Assembly: GCF_013868055.1 (NCBI RefSeq)
Contig: NZ_JACEOL010000029.1
Coordinates: 1-64,000, forward strand
Source: Thermoactinomyces mirandus
GTDB lineage: Bacteria; Bacillota; Bacilli; Thermoactinomycetales; Thermoactinomycetaceae
Length of the DNA stretch: 64,000 bases
Reading direction: 5' to 3'
A model generated the notes under the pieces. It was given only the letters and a program-made list of their open reading frames with translations, did no database searches and was not told where the DNA came from. A program made the translations under genes and the position numbers. This document shows, piece by piece, positions 19,005 to 27,465 of the stretch (the first letter of the stretch is position 1; every line of letters starts with the position of its first letter).

Positions 19005-19483
19005 ATGCGGATTAGCAAGCTACGAATAGGCTTTACCCTTGTATTTGTCATTTCATTTGCCATTCTGTAATATTATAGTGGGGAAATTTACCAGACAATG
19101 CCTCCAATCCCCAAACGGGTAGTTACCACGACAGGTACTGTCCTGTTTACGGAAAAGGATATCAAGGATGGGCAAAATGTCTGGCAATTCATGGGCGGAC
19201 AGGAAGTGGGAACAATCTGGGACCATGGCGCATACGTAGCGCCGGACTGGAACGCGGACTGGCTGCATTGGGAAGCCATGTGGCTTCTTAACATACTCAC
19301 CTTGCCATTGCCGAATACTGGCGCTGGTGGGTGGTTCACCTGTGGGTAGAAAGTTTCTTTGAAGTATTTGCAACGGTTGTGATCGCATTTTTTTACACGC
19401 ATGGGCTTGTTGAAAATTTCCACAGCCAACACTTCGGTGTTGAAAACACTGATGCTCATGCCAATCACCACCTCCATCAATAA
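19005..19483 (+). pseudogene. Quinol-dependent nitric oxide reductase (NorB/NorZ) remnant
   Basis: AGGAGG (18990-18995) precedes an ATG whose frame reads MRISKLRIGFTLVFVISFAIL and then meets TAA at codon 22. It resumes in frame with PPIPKRVVTTTGTVLFTEKDI and VWQFMGGQEVGTIWDHGAY VAPDW, the periplasmic domain typical of single-subunit qNor. After about 100 codons a large deletion and a frame change lead to AEYWRWWVVHLWVE-SFFEVFATVVIAFF, a qNor helix normally hundreds of residues later. The sequence ends with an unrelated His-rich tail (HANHHLHQ). Intact qNor is about 750 residues and reduces NO to N2O in the membrane; this copy cannot function. Hemerythrin and DUF2249 genes alongside support a former NO locus. 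Confidence 0.85.
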
Positions 19484-19502
19484 AAAATGACCATAAAAAA
19501 CC

Positions 19503-19533
19503 AACGGCCCATTTGAAACAGGGCCGTTTTTCA
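19503..19533 (+). terminator. Terminator after norB remnant
   Basis: ACGGCCC / GGGCCGT stem with a 14-nt loop followed by TTTTTC, just past the remnant's last frame. Confidence 0.7.
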
Positions 19534-19726
19534 TTCCAACCTCCCCATCGAACAGTCAATTCGATGACGGACCCAAATAATCCGGGTTTTGTTCAAATAA
19601 AGATTTTAAAATCAATTCCCCCAATCCGAACCAGTGCTTCTTGTCTTGCCCGTGCTCCTATCCCAATTGAAATTACATTTTAAAATATACTGTCAAAATA
19701 TAACACATATTTTTGCTGGCTTGTCT

Positions 19727-20266
19727 TTAAACGGTTTGGATCATTTTTTCCAAATCATCTTTTTCCCTGTCTGATAATAAACGTTCTCCCATGGGAAACA
19801 GAACCTTTTCTTCCTTCATGAAGTGATCAGACAGGACAGTACAGCAATCGATCATAAATATGGCGATTTCCTTTGCCTGTTCCGCATTTACCGGTTCGTT
19901 CAGCTGGCCGGCCTTTGTGATAAAAGATTCCAGGTTTTTCTTTGCCAGCTTATGTTCATATTCCATGACGGCAATCGGACCTGTTTCCCGGCCTATATAT
20001 TTGGCAATTGCCGGAAATACAAAATCATCTTCGCGCTTTGAGTGCAGATACAATTGCCGCTGAAACTGAATGGCTTTCTCTCTCAGAACATTTAACAAAT
20101 CCCGCCAGTCCGAAATGCTGTCGTCTTCTCCAATTGCTTGTGCCAGCTGTAACGAGAGTTCCATCTGTTCTCTCAGTTGAACATGTTCCTGTTTCAATTG
20201 GGAAAAGGCCGGCCCCAAAGAAACTTCTTCTCCCATTGAATGGCACTGAAAGGACATATTTTCCAT
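19727..20266 (-). CDS. Hemerythrin HHE domain protein
   Basis: A 179-residue four-helix protein. Conserved iron ligands are visible: H in LKQEHVQLREQ, H and E in YLHSKREDDFVFPAI (H-xxx-E style), H in MEYEHKLAKKN, and H-xxx-E in SDHFMKEEKVLFPMGERLL. These form the di-iron pocket of hemerythrin-like proteins, which bind O2 or NO or help repair Fe-S clusters. Its neighbour is a nitric oxide reductase remnant and the promoter region holds a TGTGA-N6-TCACT site (20325-20340), so a nitrosative or low-oxygen stress role is likely. Exact ligand and partner are not known. Confidence 0.85.
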   Translation of the reverse strand: MENMSFQCHSMGEEVSLGPAFSQLKQEHVQLREQMELSLQLAQAIGEDDSISDWRDLLNVLREKAIQFQRQLYLHSKREDDFVFPAIAKYIGRETGPIAVMEYEHKLAKKNLESFITKAGQLNEPVNAEQAKEIAIFMIDCCTVLSDHFMKEEKVLFPMGERLLSDREKDDLEKMIQTV

Positions 20267-20324
20267 GTTATTCCCTCCTGTTTACAAGCATAAAAACATT
20301 GTATCCTGATTTGTTCATTTTTAT

Positions 20325-20340
20325 TGTGACGTTTATCACT
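20325..20340. promoter_or_regulatory. Candidate Crp/Fnr-type site upstream of hemerythrin gene
   Basis: TGTGA-CGTTTA-TCACT, 9 of 10 positions of the TGTGA-N6-TCACA dyad, about 60 bp upstream of the hemerythrin start. Confidence 0.5.
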
Positions 20341-20444
20341 TTACGCCCAAAGATCACCACTTTAATCACCCCATCGCTTTCCGCTTTCACAAATATTCCT
20401 GTCATAGGTATCCGCTTTCTGATAAATGATAATACCGATTTGGA

Positions 20445-20488
20445 TGTGACTTAGATCAAACTATCCCTTTTATCGATTGTAGTATAGT
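20445..20488 (+). promoter_or_regulatory. Candidate class II Crp/Fnr-type promoter before DUF2249 fragment
   Basis: TGTGA-CTTAGA-TCAAA (20445-20460, 8 of 10) and a -10-like TATAGT at 20483-20488. The site centre would lie about 42 bp before the expected start, the class II geometry of CRP/FNR activators. Confidence 0.45.
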
Positions 20489-20510
20489 TAAAACCAGTGG
20501 GGGAATTGGC

Positions 20511-20618
20511 ATGAGGCAAAACGAACAGCAATCCATTGAACTGGACGTCCGTGATGACTTAAGGAAAAGATTGGACCCTTTTAAAAAAATCATCGATGCC
20601 ATTAAAAACTTAAACTAA
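20511..20618 (+). CDS. Short DUF2249-like protein, probably truncated
   Basis: A 35-residue frame with the DUF2249 core IELDVRDDLRKRLDPFKKII followed by DAIKNLN and a stop. DUF2249 domains are usually about 70-100 residues and are common next to NO-stress and denitrification genes. Here the second half is missing, so it is either a truncated relic or a mini-version. It sits behind a Crp/Fnr-type promoter and its stop overlaps the next start by 1 bp. Confidence 0.55.
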   Translation: MRQNEQQSIELDVRDDLRKRLDPFKKIIDAIKNLN

Positions 20619-20797
20619 TGAAGATCAACTCATTTTGCTATATCGACAAACTTTGGGATAACACTGGTACAGCAAAACAGTGGAACACGTTTACGGTTCA
20701 CGTAATCTTTGCTTTATTGTGCCTGCTTTTAACAGGATTGACCGGAATGATCACGGGTTTTGGTTTTGCGCTTGGGCAGGAATTGCTTTCACTTTAA
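20618..20797 (+). CDS. Small membrane protein, possibly frameshifted
   Basis: A 59-residue protein, MKINSFCYIDKLWDNTGTAK then a helix HVIFALLCLLLTGLTGMITGF. It starts at the ATG that overlaps the DUF2249 stop (TAATG). Another frame over 20760-20913 continues with a second hydrophobic helix (INVFITIYLLIFAGAAIEQE), so the original gene may have been about 100 residues with two helices and lost frame near 20760. I do not recognise the family; position suggests a membrane partner in the NO or low-oxygen response. Confidence 0.4.
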   Translation: MKINSFCYIDKLWDNTGTAKQWNTFTVHVIFALLCLLLTGLTGMITGFGFALGQELLSL

Positions 20798-21331
20798 AAA
20801 TCAATGTCTTCATAACAATCTACCTGTTGATTTTTGCCGGAGCAGCCATTGAGCAAGAAAAAACCGACCATCGCATTTCAGTCAACAGGAACAGGAAAAG
20901 CGAAAAAATTTAATCTACTGATCCAGAATAAGGGGGTGAGGAAAACAAGCTGTGATAATTATCATAAACCGAAACATAGTATTCATCTTTTTGTCAATAA
21001 ATAATATGAATTTGGCGGAAAATTGCTCGAAAAAATTGAAAAATACGGCTTCATATCTGTATATTTCCTGTGCTGGAAACGACTTTTTTCCCTTTTTTGT
21101 GAAAAGATTTCTCACTTCATCTTATGGTACTATAAATATTAATGTATCACCACGTTAAGCCGCTTTTTCCCTGTTGGTTACCGCATCATGGATGGAAGGT
21201 TGCTATTTTGCAGTCGTACAGCCTTCAAAAACAGGGGATCATAATCTCAACCAGCCATCATACTGTGCCATTACTTGCCAATAAATTTTTTTCCAATTTG
21301 TGACCCGGTTAAAAATGGAGGTATTAAACTG
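20798..21331. other. Upstream region of the Crp/Fnr gene
   Basis: About 530 bp. It holds the possible out-of-frame continuation of the small membrane protein (to 20913) and a TGTGA-TAATTA-TCATA dyad at 20951-20966 (9 of 10), which may mean that the regulator controls itself. Nothing else is supported. Confidence 0.4.
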
Positions 21332-22024
21332 GTGGATAGCAAACTTGATTTTTTAAGACGTGTTTCTTTGTTCAGCGAAATGACAGATGACGAACTGGAA
21401 CAAATCGCCCGGATTACCGATTTGCGCCAGTATCCAAAAAATTCAACCATCTTTGTGGAAGCACAGGAACGGACAACGATTTACTTTATCCAATCCGGCA
21501 GTATCAAAATAACCAGGGTGGATAACAGTGGCAACGAACAGGTGATTACCCTGCTGCAAAAAGGGGATATGTTTCCCCATGTTGGCTTTTTCGATGATTC
21601 CCCGTATCCGGGAACAGCCCAAACCATTACGGATTGCAAACTGCTGGCCATCTCCATCAGGGATTTTGACCGTTTGTTAAATTCGAATCCACAGATAGCA
21701 AAATCGGTCATGAAAATCATGGCCAAAAAAATCCTTGATCTGCAAAGCCGCCTGCAAGTGGTGATTTCGGGAGATGTTCAACAGAAGGTGATTCAGTCTT
21801 TATTGCATTTGGTTCAGGAATACGGAATCGTCAAGGAAGACGGCATTCTGATCTCCATTCCCTTGACTCACCAGGATCTTGCAAACATGCTCGGAATGTC
21901 GCGAGAATCGGTCAATCGGGTCCTGAACCAGCTGAAAAAGGAAAAAATACTCAGTATCAACCGCAAGGGAATTCTGATTTGCAATCTGAATGCTCTGGAA
22001 AACAAACTTTCTCTTAAGGAATAA
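21332..22024 (+). CDS. Crp/Fnr family transcription regulator without Fe-S cysteines
   Basis: A 230-residue regulator. N-terminal cNMP-binding-type beta barrel (about 8-120: SLFSEMTDDELEQIAR, TIYFIQSGSIKITRV, GDMFPHVGFFDD), a long dimerisation helix, and a C-terminal winged helix with LTHQDLANMLGMSRESVNRVLNQL. The recognition helix R-E-S-V-N-R puts Arg, Glu and Arg where CRP reads the GTGA half-site. Only two scattered cysteines exist, so it is not a 4Fe-4S Fnr; a DNR/NnrR-like haem or NO sensor or another effector is possible. I chose GTG 21332 (GGAGG 10 nt upstream) over an earlier TTG. It lies beside NO-related genes and TGTGA dyads. Confidence 0.82.
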   Translation: MDSKLDFLRRVSLFSEMTDDELEQIARITDLRQYPKNSTIFVEAQERTTIYFIQSGSIKITRVDNSGNEQVITLLQKGDMFPHVGFFDDSPYPGTAQTITDCKLLAISIRDFDRLLNSNPQIAKSVMKIMAKKILDLQSRLQVVISGDVQQKVIQSLLHLVQEYGIVKEDGILISIPLTHQDLANMLGMSRESVNRVLNQLKKEKILSINRKGILICNLNALENKLSLKE

Positions 22025-22139
22025 CTGAATTATTCTGATTAAACAACGAACACGTCTTATTTCAAATACAAATCAGTTACCCAAAAAACAGCTATTTTAA
22101 AATAACCATTTTTGGACTTATTCCGCAATTTGAAAATAC

Positions 22140-22171
22140 CACCATGAATAACTCCTGAGTTATTCATGGTG
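22140..22171. terminator. Hairpin between convergent crp/fnr and lacD
   Basis: Perfect stem CACCATGAATAACTC / GAGTTATTCATGGTG with a 2-nt loop between two convergent genes. T-tracts are short, so it may work weakly in both directions. Confidence 0.65.
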
Positions 22172-22205
22172 ATGTATCTTTTTAGAAAATAGAGCTTTTG
22201 ACTGA

Positions 22206-23192
22206 TCAGGCTTTCCAGGGGATAGCCGTTTTCTTAACGGCATCCAACACATTATTCAAATTGGCCAGCCCTTTGGTTTCCAACCACTGATAAAAAGCTT
22301 TTTCTCCTTTTTCCGCAAAGGGCTTGACACCATCCTGCCAAATTGCCCTTCCGCATAAGCATCCGCAAAATCTGGACTGTGCCTCTTTTGCAAAGTAAAG
22401 CGTATCGATAAACTGCTCATTGGTTACCCCGCCGCTCAAATAGATGAACGGTACTTCGCTTTTCTCGGAACATCGACGGTAAAATTGTGCGGCCTCATCT
22501 GCACTGAAAACGGGATGAGCATCGTCATGGCGAGAATAGCCCTCGATGTGGTAAATCGCTACAGGCACCTCTACTTTCAACAAATCAATCCCATAGCATT
22601 CCTTTGAAAATTCTTCCATAAAATACTCGATGATCCCCGGTTTCACTTTGGCAAATTCCGGGCTTTTGGCGGGCAATCCCTTTTCGCTGTAAGAAACCGG
22701 TTCTAAAATAAAGAGAAGGTCATTTTGTCTGCACTCATCGCCGACACGTTTAATGAATGTTTTTTTTATGGAATTAACCACTTCATCTTCATCAGGATCA
22801 TAATAGACCAGCAGTTTAAGCGCATGAACTCCTTTACGCGCCAGATCAGAAACGGCATAATGATCGACCAGATTGGGCAGGCGCCCCTTGCTTGTCGTGT
22901 CATAACCCGTTTTCTCATACGCCATGATCAAGCCGATATCCTTGTTCAACTTCTCCGCCGCTTCCCATCCATATTCCGGGTCCAGCAAAAGGGAGGATGA
23001 CCGGTTTCCCAGTATTTCACTTACACCTTTTTTAAAACGGGTTAATCCATCTTGGTAGGAAATCTCTTGATTCAATGAGCTGATCATTTTCCCCAGACTT
23101 CCGCGCTGATCCATGGCTGTCGCCAGGATGATTCCATTCTTATCCGAAATTGCCTCAAGTCCTTTTTGTTTTCCAGGTGTTAATCTTCTCAT
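22206..23192 (-). CDS. lacD: Tagatose-1,6-bisphosphate aldolase (LacD)
   Basis: A 328-residue class I aldolase that splits tagatose-1,6-bisphosphate into dihydroxyacetone phosphate and glyceraldehyde-3-phosphate. The start MRRLTPGKQKGLEAISDKNG and ATAMDQRGSLGKM are typical; HALKLLVYYDPDE carries the Schiff-base region; LLKVEVPVAIYHIEGY and FIYLSGGVTNEQF also fit. Last gene of the lac operon. Alternatives within the family (sulfofructose-phosphate aldolases) are less likely given lacA, lacB and lacC beside it. Confidence 0.9.
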   Translation of the reverse strand: MRRLTPGKQKGLEAISDKNGIILATAMDQRGSLGKMISSLNQEISYQDGLTRFKKGVSEILGNRSSSLLLDPEYGWEAAEKLNKDIGLIMAYEKTGYDTTSKGRLPNLVDHYAVSDLARKGVHALKLLVYYDPDEDEVVNSIKKTFIKRVGDECRQNDLLFILEPVSYSEKGLPAKSPEFAKVKPGIIEYFMEEFSKECYGIDLLKVEVPVAIYHIEGYSRHDDAHPVFSADEAAQFYRRCSEKSEVPFIYLSGGVTNEQFIDTLYFAKEAQSRFCGCLCGRAIWQDGVKPFAEKGEKAFYQWLETKGLANLNNVLDAVKKTAIPWKA

Positions 23193-23205
23193 TTGTTTTC
23201 CTTCC

Positions 23206-24141
23206 TCAAATCGTCATTGTTAGATTTTCTACTATCATTTGCTGCATGCACCAGGTCAATTTTCCCGTATTTATATAACCTGTTTTTTCCTCCATGGCAT
23301 TCAAGACTCCCATGGCCAAACCGAACCTGACCAATTTCTCTTCCACAAGTCCCCGCGCAAAACCGGCTGCAAAACCGGCCAACACGGAATCTCCCGATCC
23401 CACCGGATTTTTTACATCAACCCTTGGCATCCTTGCTCTGTAACAGGCATGTCCATGTTTTACGATGGCGCCATCCGCGCCCAGGGTGACAACCACCCAG
23501 GGGATCCCTGCAAATATTTCTGCTTTCAGGGCATTGATAATTTGTTCTTCTTTTTCCGGTTTGCCGCCAAGCAAATCCGCCAGTTCATCCTGATTCGGCT
23601 TGATCAGGAAAGGCTTATTGGCTTTGGCGAGCGTAGATTTAAGCAATTCACCATTTGTATCAAGTAAAACGGGAATACCGTTTGCTGTTTCAATCAATTT
23701 GCCATAATAATCTTTTGCCAGCCCTTTTGGCAAACTTCCGGACAGGGTTACCACTTTTACAAGGGGGACGAATTCCGAAAACCATTTCAGGAATTGATCA
23801 GACTCACTTTTTGAAACAAGCGGGCCGCTTTCCAGAATCTCAGTCTGTTTTCCCTCATGGATGATGGCAATGCAGTTTCTGGTGTTTCCTTTTATGGAAA
23901 CAAAACCATTATGGATCCCCAGTCTGGAAAGTTCAGACCTGATAAAGTGCCCAAGGCTGCCTCCGAGAAAACCGGAAGCGGCCACATCTTCCCCCAGTTG
24001 GCGCAAAACCCTCGCCACATTCAAACCTTTTCCGCCTGCTGTTTTGGATACGCGGTTGACCCGGTTAACCTGATCCGGCAAAAAACGATCCATTTCATAT
24101 CGAATATCTACTGAAGGATTTAACGTAATTGTGCAAATCAA
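23206..24141 (-). CDS. lacC: Tagatose-6-phosphate kinase (LacC), PfkB family
   Basis: A 311-residue sugar kinase making tagatose-1,6-bisphosphate. Family motifs: ICTITLNPSVDIRYEMDRF at the start, VSKTAGGKGLNVARVLRQLG, VTLSGSLPKGL, and the C-terminal PfkB signature DVKNPVGSGDSVLAGFAAGF with the catalytic Asp. It begins with a TTG codon behind AAGGTGGTAAAAG. It could also act as 1-phosphofructokinase, but context points to the tagatose route. Confidence 0.88.
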   Translation of the reverse strand: MICTITLNPSVDIRYEMDRFLPDQVNRVNRVSKTAGGKGLNVARVLRQLGEDVAASGFLGGSLGHFIRSELSRLGIHNGFVSIKGNTRNCIAIIHEGKQTEILESGPLVSKSESDQFLKWFSEFVPLVKVVTLSGSLPKGLAKDYYGKLIETANGIPVLLDTNGELLKSTLAKANKPFLIKPNQDELADLLGGKPEKEEQIINALKAEIFAGIPWVVVTLGADGAIVKHGHACYRARMPRVDVKNPVGSGDSVLAGFAAGFARGLVEEKLVRFGLAMGVLNAMEEKTGYINTGKLTWCMQQMIVENLTMTI

Positions 24142-24194
24142 CTTTTACCACCTTGTTTCAGACCCATTTATCCATTAGAATGACAAATATGCTG

Positions 24195-25604
24195 CTATGC
24201 AGTTTTTTCTTCTTCATATTTTTGATTTCGTTTTTTCATTTGTTTCAGGTACCATATGAACAACGCCAGGTAAGCTGCCAGTGCCAATAACGTTACCGCC
24301 AGATTTTGAATGTTGAAATTGGCACCCAGTTCACCAACCAGAATGGCAAGAAATTTTTCAATCGGCCCTTCCAAAGTGGAGTGTGTAATCATGACATTGC
24401 TTGCAACTCCACTGGGGAATGCGCCGACCGATTTGGCCGTTTCCGTCACAAATGGAGCTATGGCTGTTCCGGACAGCAGGAATACGGGGAGCATGATGGT
24501 TCCGATGATGATCATCCTCAATATTCTTCCGCGCGTTACAACCAGCAGGGCCGGTGTTAAACCAATGGCGATGATTCCTCCCAACGGAAGAATACGGTTA
24601 CCCGGAATGATCAGGGCGATCAGTAACATGATGGGTGCAAGCACATTGGCTGCCGCCCACATTTCCGGCCTGGCGGCAAGGAAAGGCCAGTCGATGCCGA
24701 TATTGAATTTTCGCCCTTTCAGCCGCTTGCTCATAAAGTTGGTAATTCCTTGTGACAAAGGTTCGACAGCGGCAATAAACCATGTACCCACAACAGAGAA
24801 AAGTTCCAGGGTTACCCCGCCAATAAAAGCCAAAGTGAAAATTGTTTGTATGCTTTGCTGGCTCAGAATCCCGACAAAAGCTCCGAGATAAACCCCAATG
24901 GCAAATTTGCTTCCCCAGAATCCGATTTTTTCATTCAGTGTTGCGGCATCAAAGTCATATTTGTCAATAAACGGAAATACCTTGTCAAAAACCTTGTCAA
25001 AAACCATGATCAAGGGATTTAACATAAAGTTAAGATGAGTGGTTGTGGTCGGGTTTGTATCAGGCATGTTTAACAGATCATTGAAAGTTGGCTTCATAAT
25101 ATCGGCATTGATAAATTTCAAGACTCCCAAAAATGCTACAAGCAGAGTTGCCAACAAGAGATTGTGCGAGTAATACATGACAATTAAACCAATGATCGCC
25201 AAATGCCAGACATTGAATATGTCGACGTCTAGGGTGTTTGTTTTGTTCAGAATGAGCATGATGATATTGATGACGATTACAATCAACAGAAAATATAGTG
25301 TATATGCCGATCCCCAGGTAATCGTGGCCAGTGGTGCCCAACCCACGTCCGTGATAGACAGTTCAATCCCGGTGGATTTGACAAAATCCTGCAGGGCCGG
25401 TGCGAAATTGCCCGTCAAAATTTCGATGATCACGCCCATACCTGTCAAGGCAATCGCCAGTTTCAAACCGCCTTCGATCGCTTTGCCGACCGGAACACGC
25501 ATCAGCATTGCCAGAAGAGCCAAAACGATAAACATCATCGGAGCAGCACCCAGATTGATAATTGGCTCAAAAACAAGGTTGGCAAACTTGATGATTGCGT
25601 CCAA
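24195..25604 (-). CDS. gatC: PTS EIIC, galactitol family (GatC)
   Basis: A 469-residue membrane channel of the EIIC-GAT family with about 11-12 helices, starting MDAIIKFANLVFEPIINLGA and including VPVGKAIEGGLKLAIALTG and the loop GVASNVMITHSTLEGPIEKF. It carries the sugar across the membrane while EIIB phosphorylates it. It uses a TTG start with GGAGG 8 nt upstream. In streptococci such GatABC systems coupled to LacAB take up galactose, giving galactose-6-phosphate; galactitol is the other option but no GatD dehydrogenase is present. Confidence 0.85.
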   Translation of the reverse strand: MDAIIKFANLVFEPIINLGAAPMMFIVLALLAMLMRVPVGKAIEGGLKLAIALTGMGVIIEILTGNFAPALQDFVKSTGIELSITDVGWAPLATITWGSAYTLYFLLIVIVINIIMLILNKTNTLDVDIFNVWHLAIIGLIVMYYSHNLLLATLLVAFLGVLKFINADIMKPTFNDLLNMPDTNPTTTTHLNFMLNPLIMVFDKVFDKVFPFIDKYDFDAATLNEKIGFWGSKFAIGVYLGAFVGILSQQSIQTIFTLAFIGGVTLELFSVVGTWFIAAVEPLSQGITNFMSKRLKGRKFNIGIDWPFLAARPEMWAAANVLAPIMLLIALIIPGNRILPLGGIIAIGLTPALLVVTRGRILRMIIIGTIMLPVFLLSGTAIAPFVTETAKSVGAFPSGVASNVMITHSTLEGPIEKFLAILVGELGANFNIQNLAVTLLALAAYLALFIWYLKQMKKRNQKYEEEKTA

Positions 25605-25653
25605 TATAGTTTCCTCCCCCTATTTCATCGTTGTTTGTTCAAACTTATTTTCT

Positions 25654-25956
25654 TTATTTCTTTAAATTCCTGATCACTTGTTCCAGTTCATCAAACACCG
25701 GATCGGCCATGGCTGGAATCCGGTACAGAATCGGTCCTGCTTCTATAACGGGAATTTCAATGGAAAAACTGAATTTCGGTTTGGATATGGGTGTGAATAT
25801 ATCATAGTTTTTCAATGTATCTTCTGTGATATCTTTTATAACAATCGTATCCACCTTTACATCAAACCCGCGTTTTTTCATTTCTTCCTCAATAGCCGTT
25901 TTTATTTGGTGGCTTGAATTGATCCCGGCTCCGCAGGCAGCCAAAATTCTGATCAT
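25654..25956 (-). CDS. gatB: PTS EIIB, galactitol family (GatB)
   Basis: A 100-residue soluble EIIB. The phospho-cysteine lies at the start in IRILAACGAGINSSHQIKTA, the classic loop C-G-x-G-x-x-S. It accepts phosphate from GatA and gives it to the sugar bound by GatC. I chose ATG 25956, 10 nt after GGAG; a GTG three codons earlier is too close to that site. Located between gatA and gatC. Confidence 0.88.
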   Translation of the reverse strand: MIRILAACGAGINSSHQIKTAIEEEMKKRGFDVKVDTIVIKDITEDTLKNYDIFTPISKPKFSFSIEIPVIEAGPILYRIPAMADPVFDELEQVIRNLKK

Positions 25957-25971
25957 TTTTAACACTCTCCT

Positions 25972-26448
25972 TTATTGTGCAGATGTCAGAAAATCGTAAA
26001 TTTCCTTTTTTCCTTTTAATGATTCCAATTTTTTCATGTGTTCCCGATTGGTCATAAACTCGATCAATTCTGACAGAATATTGGTTTGGCTGTTTTTTTC
26101 ATGATTTACGATGAAGAACAGGTATTTGACAGTTAATTCCCGATCAGGTTCAATCATGTTTCTGAAAGGGATGTTCCTGTCCAATTTTACAAATACAACG
26201 GCTTTGTCATTGCAATATTCGGTTTCGGTATGTGGAATTGCCACATTTGGCATATCATCTGCGACCGGATTTAAATCCAGACCAGTGGGATAATTTTTTT
26301 CTCTTTCCAAAATCGATTCGGTAAACCCTTTTTTCACCAAACCCTTTTGTAACAAAGTATCGCCAATGTACGCAAAAACTTCTTCCTGTGTCTGTAAATC
26401 AGTCATAAATATCAGTTCTTCTCTGAACAAGGATTTGACCGATTCCAC
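25972..26448 (-). CDS. gatA: PTS EIIA, fructose/galactitol type (GatA)
   Basis: A phosphocarrier of the PTS_EIIA_2 family. The phospho-histidine is in MPNVAIPHTETEYCND. It takes phosphate from HPr. Start uncertain: GTG 26448 has AAAGGGGG 7 nt upstream; an ATG at 26481 behind GGAG would add 11 residues; and the ATG of MTDLQTQEEVFAYIG would give the usual family length of about 145. The rest of the domain (about residues 20-158) is complete. Part of the lac/gat operon. Confidence 0.85.
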   Translation of the reverse strand: MESVKSLFREELIFMTDLQTQEEVFAYIGDTLLQKGLVKKGFTESILEREKNYPTGLDLNPVADDMPNVAIPHTETEYCNDKAVVFVKLDRNIPFRNMIEPDRELTVKYLFFIVNHEKNSQTNILSELIEFMTNREHMKKLESLKGKKEIYDFLTSAQ

Positions 26449-26483
26449 CCATTCACCCCCTTTCCTGCAAGCATCACCCATTC

Positions 26484-27002
26484 TTACTCCGTCGGGTAGC
26501 CTCCGTTATTCCATTTTTCAATGAACTCATCAAAAAAGTGTTCATCGTACAATTGATCTTTACCGTCCATGATTGAATCGATTTCTGCAATGATTCTGTC
26601 GTTTTCAGCCGATTGCTTGTAATCCGTTTCCAAAAACGCATCTACTATCTTTTCTATCAACCCGATCCCGACAACTTGTCCGCCGATTCCCAAAACATTG
26701 GCGTTCAGTTGTTCCCTGGCATAGCGGGCGGTTGCCACATCTTCCACCAGAGCGGCACGAACCCCTTTGACCTTGGCCGCACTGATCGTTATGCCAACCC
26801 CGGTCCCGCAAAGGACAATTCCCAGATCGGCCTTGCCGCCCACGACCATTTCTGCTGTTTTTTTGCCGAAAATGGGATAGTGTGTCCGTTTTTTGTCGTA
26901 TGTACCATTATCAATTACTTCATGGCCTTTTTCCCGCAAATAATTGACCAGGTAATCCTTCACGTCTGTAACAATATGGTCGCATCCGATAGAAATTTTC
27001 AT
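26484..27002 (-). CDS. lacB: Galactose-6-phosphate isomerase subunit LacB
   Basis: A 172-residue member of the RpiB/LacAB family; with LacA it turns galactose-6-phosphate into tagatose-6-phosphate. Seen: MKISIGCDHIVTDVKDYLVN, VDLGIVLCGTGVGITISAAKV-like loop (ADLGIVLCGTGVGITISAAK), RAALVEDVATARYAREQLNANVLGIGG. The C-terminal extension DSIMDGKDQLYDEHFFDEF is typical for LacB. Two neighbouring subunits are needed for activity and both are here. Confidence 0.9.
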   Translation of the reverse strand: MKISIGCDHIVTDVKDYLVNYLREKGHEVIDNGTYDKKRTHYPIFGKKTAEMVVGGKADLGIVLCGTGVGITISAAKVKGVRAALVEDVATARYAREQLNANVLGIGGQVVGIGLIEKIVDAFLETDYKQSAENDRIIAEIDSIMDGKDQLYDEHFFDEFIEKWNNGGYPTE

Positions 27003-27015
27003 CTGTCAACACTCC

Positions 27016-27444
27016 CTAGCACATTTTGTTTAGCATATCTACTCTGATTTGGTGTCTGCCGCCGTCATATTTTTGATTGATAAAAACCTTACATATTTTT
27101 TTGGCCAGTGTTTTTCCAACGATACCGCTTCCAATTGTGACAATCGTTGATTTATTGTGCCTTCTCGTCATTTGGGCCGAATGTTCATTGCAGACGTTGG
27201 CACAGATAATCCCTTTATATTTGTTGGCGACCATGAATGAGCCGACACCATATTCATCTATGACAATTCCGCGGTCAGCCTTGTTGTCCCGGATCGCCTC
27301 CGCCACCCTTTTGGCGGATTCAACGAAATTCAAATCATTTTCCGGTGTTTCATCCAATACCTCATGCCCAAGGCTTTCGATAAGTCCCTTCAGTTCGGTT
27401 TTCAATTCAAACCCCTTGTCATCACTACCAATGGCAATTTTCAT
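27016..27444 (-). CDS. lacA: Galactose-6-phosphate isomerase subunit LacA
   Basis: A 142-residue RpiB-fold protein forming the isomerase with LacB. Motifs: MKIAIGSDDKGFELKTELK, NKADRGIVIDEYGVGSFMVA, GIICANVCNEHSAQMTRRHN. The active-site cysteine of LacB is replaced by another residue in the LacA loop (IDEYGVG), as usual for this subunit. AGAGG lies just upstream of the ATG. First enzyme gene after lacR. Confidence 0.9.
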   Translation of the reverse strand: MKIAIGSDDKGFELKTELKGLIESLGHEVLDETPENDLNFVESAKRVAEAIRDNKADRGIVIDEYGVGSFMVANKYKGIICANVCNEHSAQMTRRHNKSTIVTIGSGIVGKTLAKKICKVFINQKYDGGRHQIRVDMLNKMC

Positions 27445-27465
27445 TTACAATCCTCTCCCGCTTGA

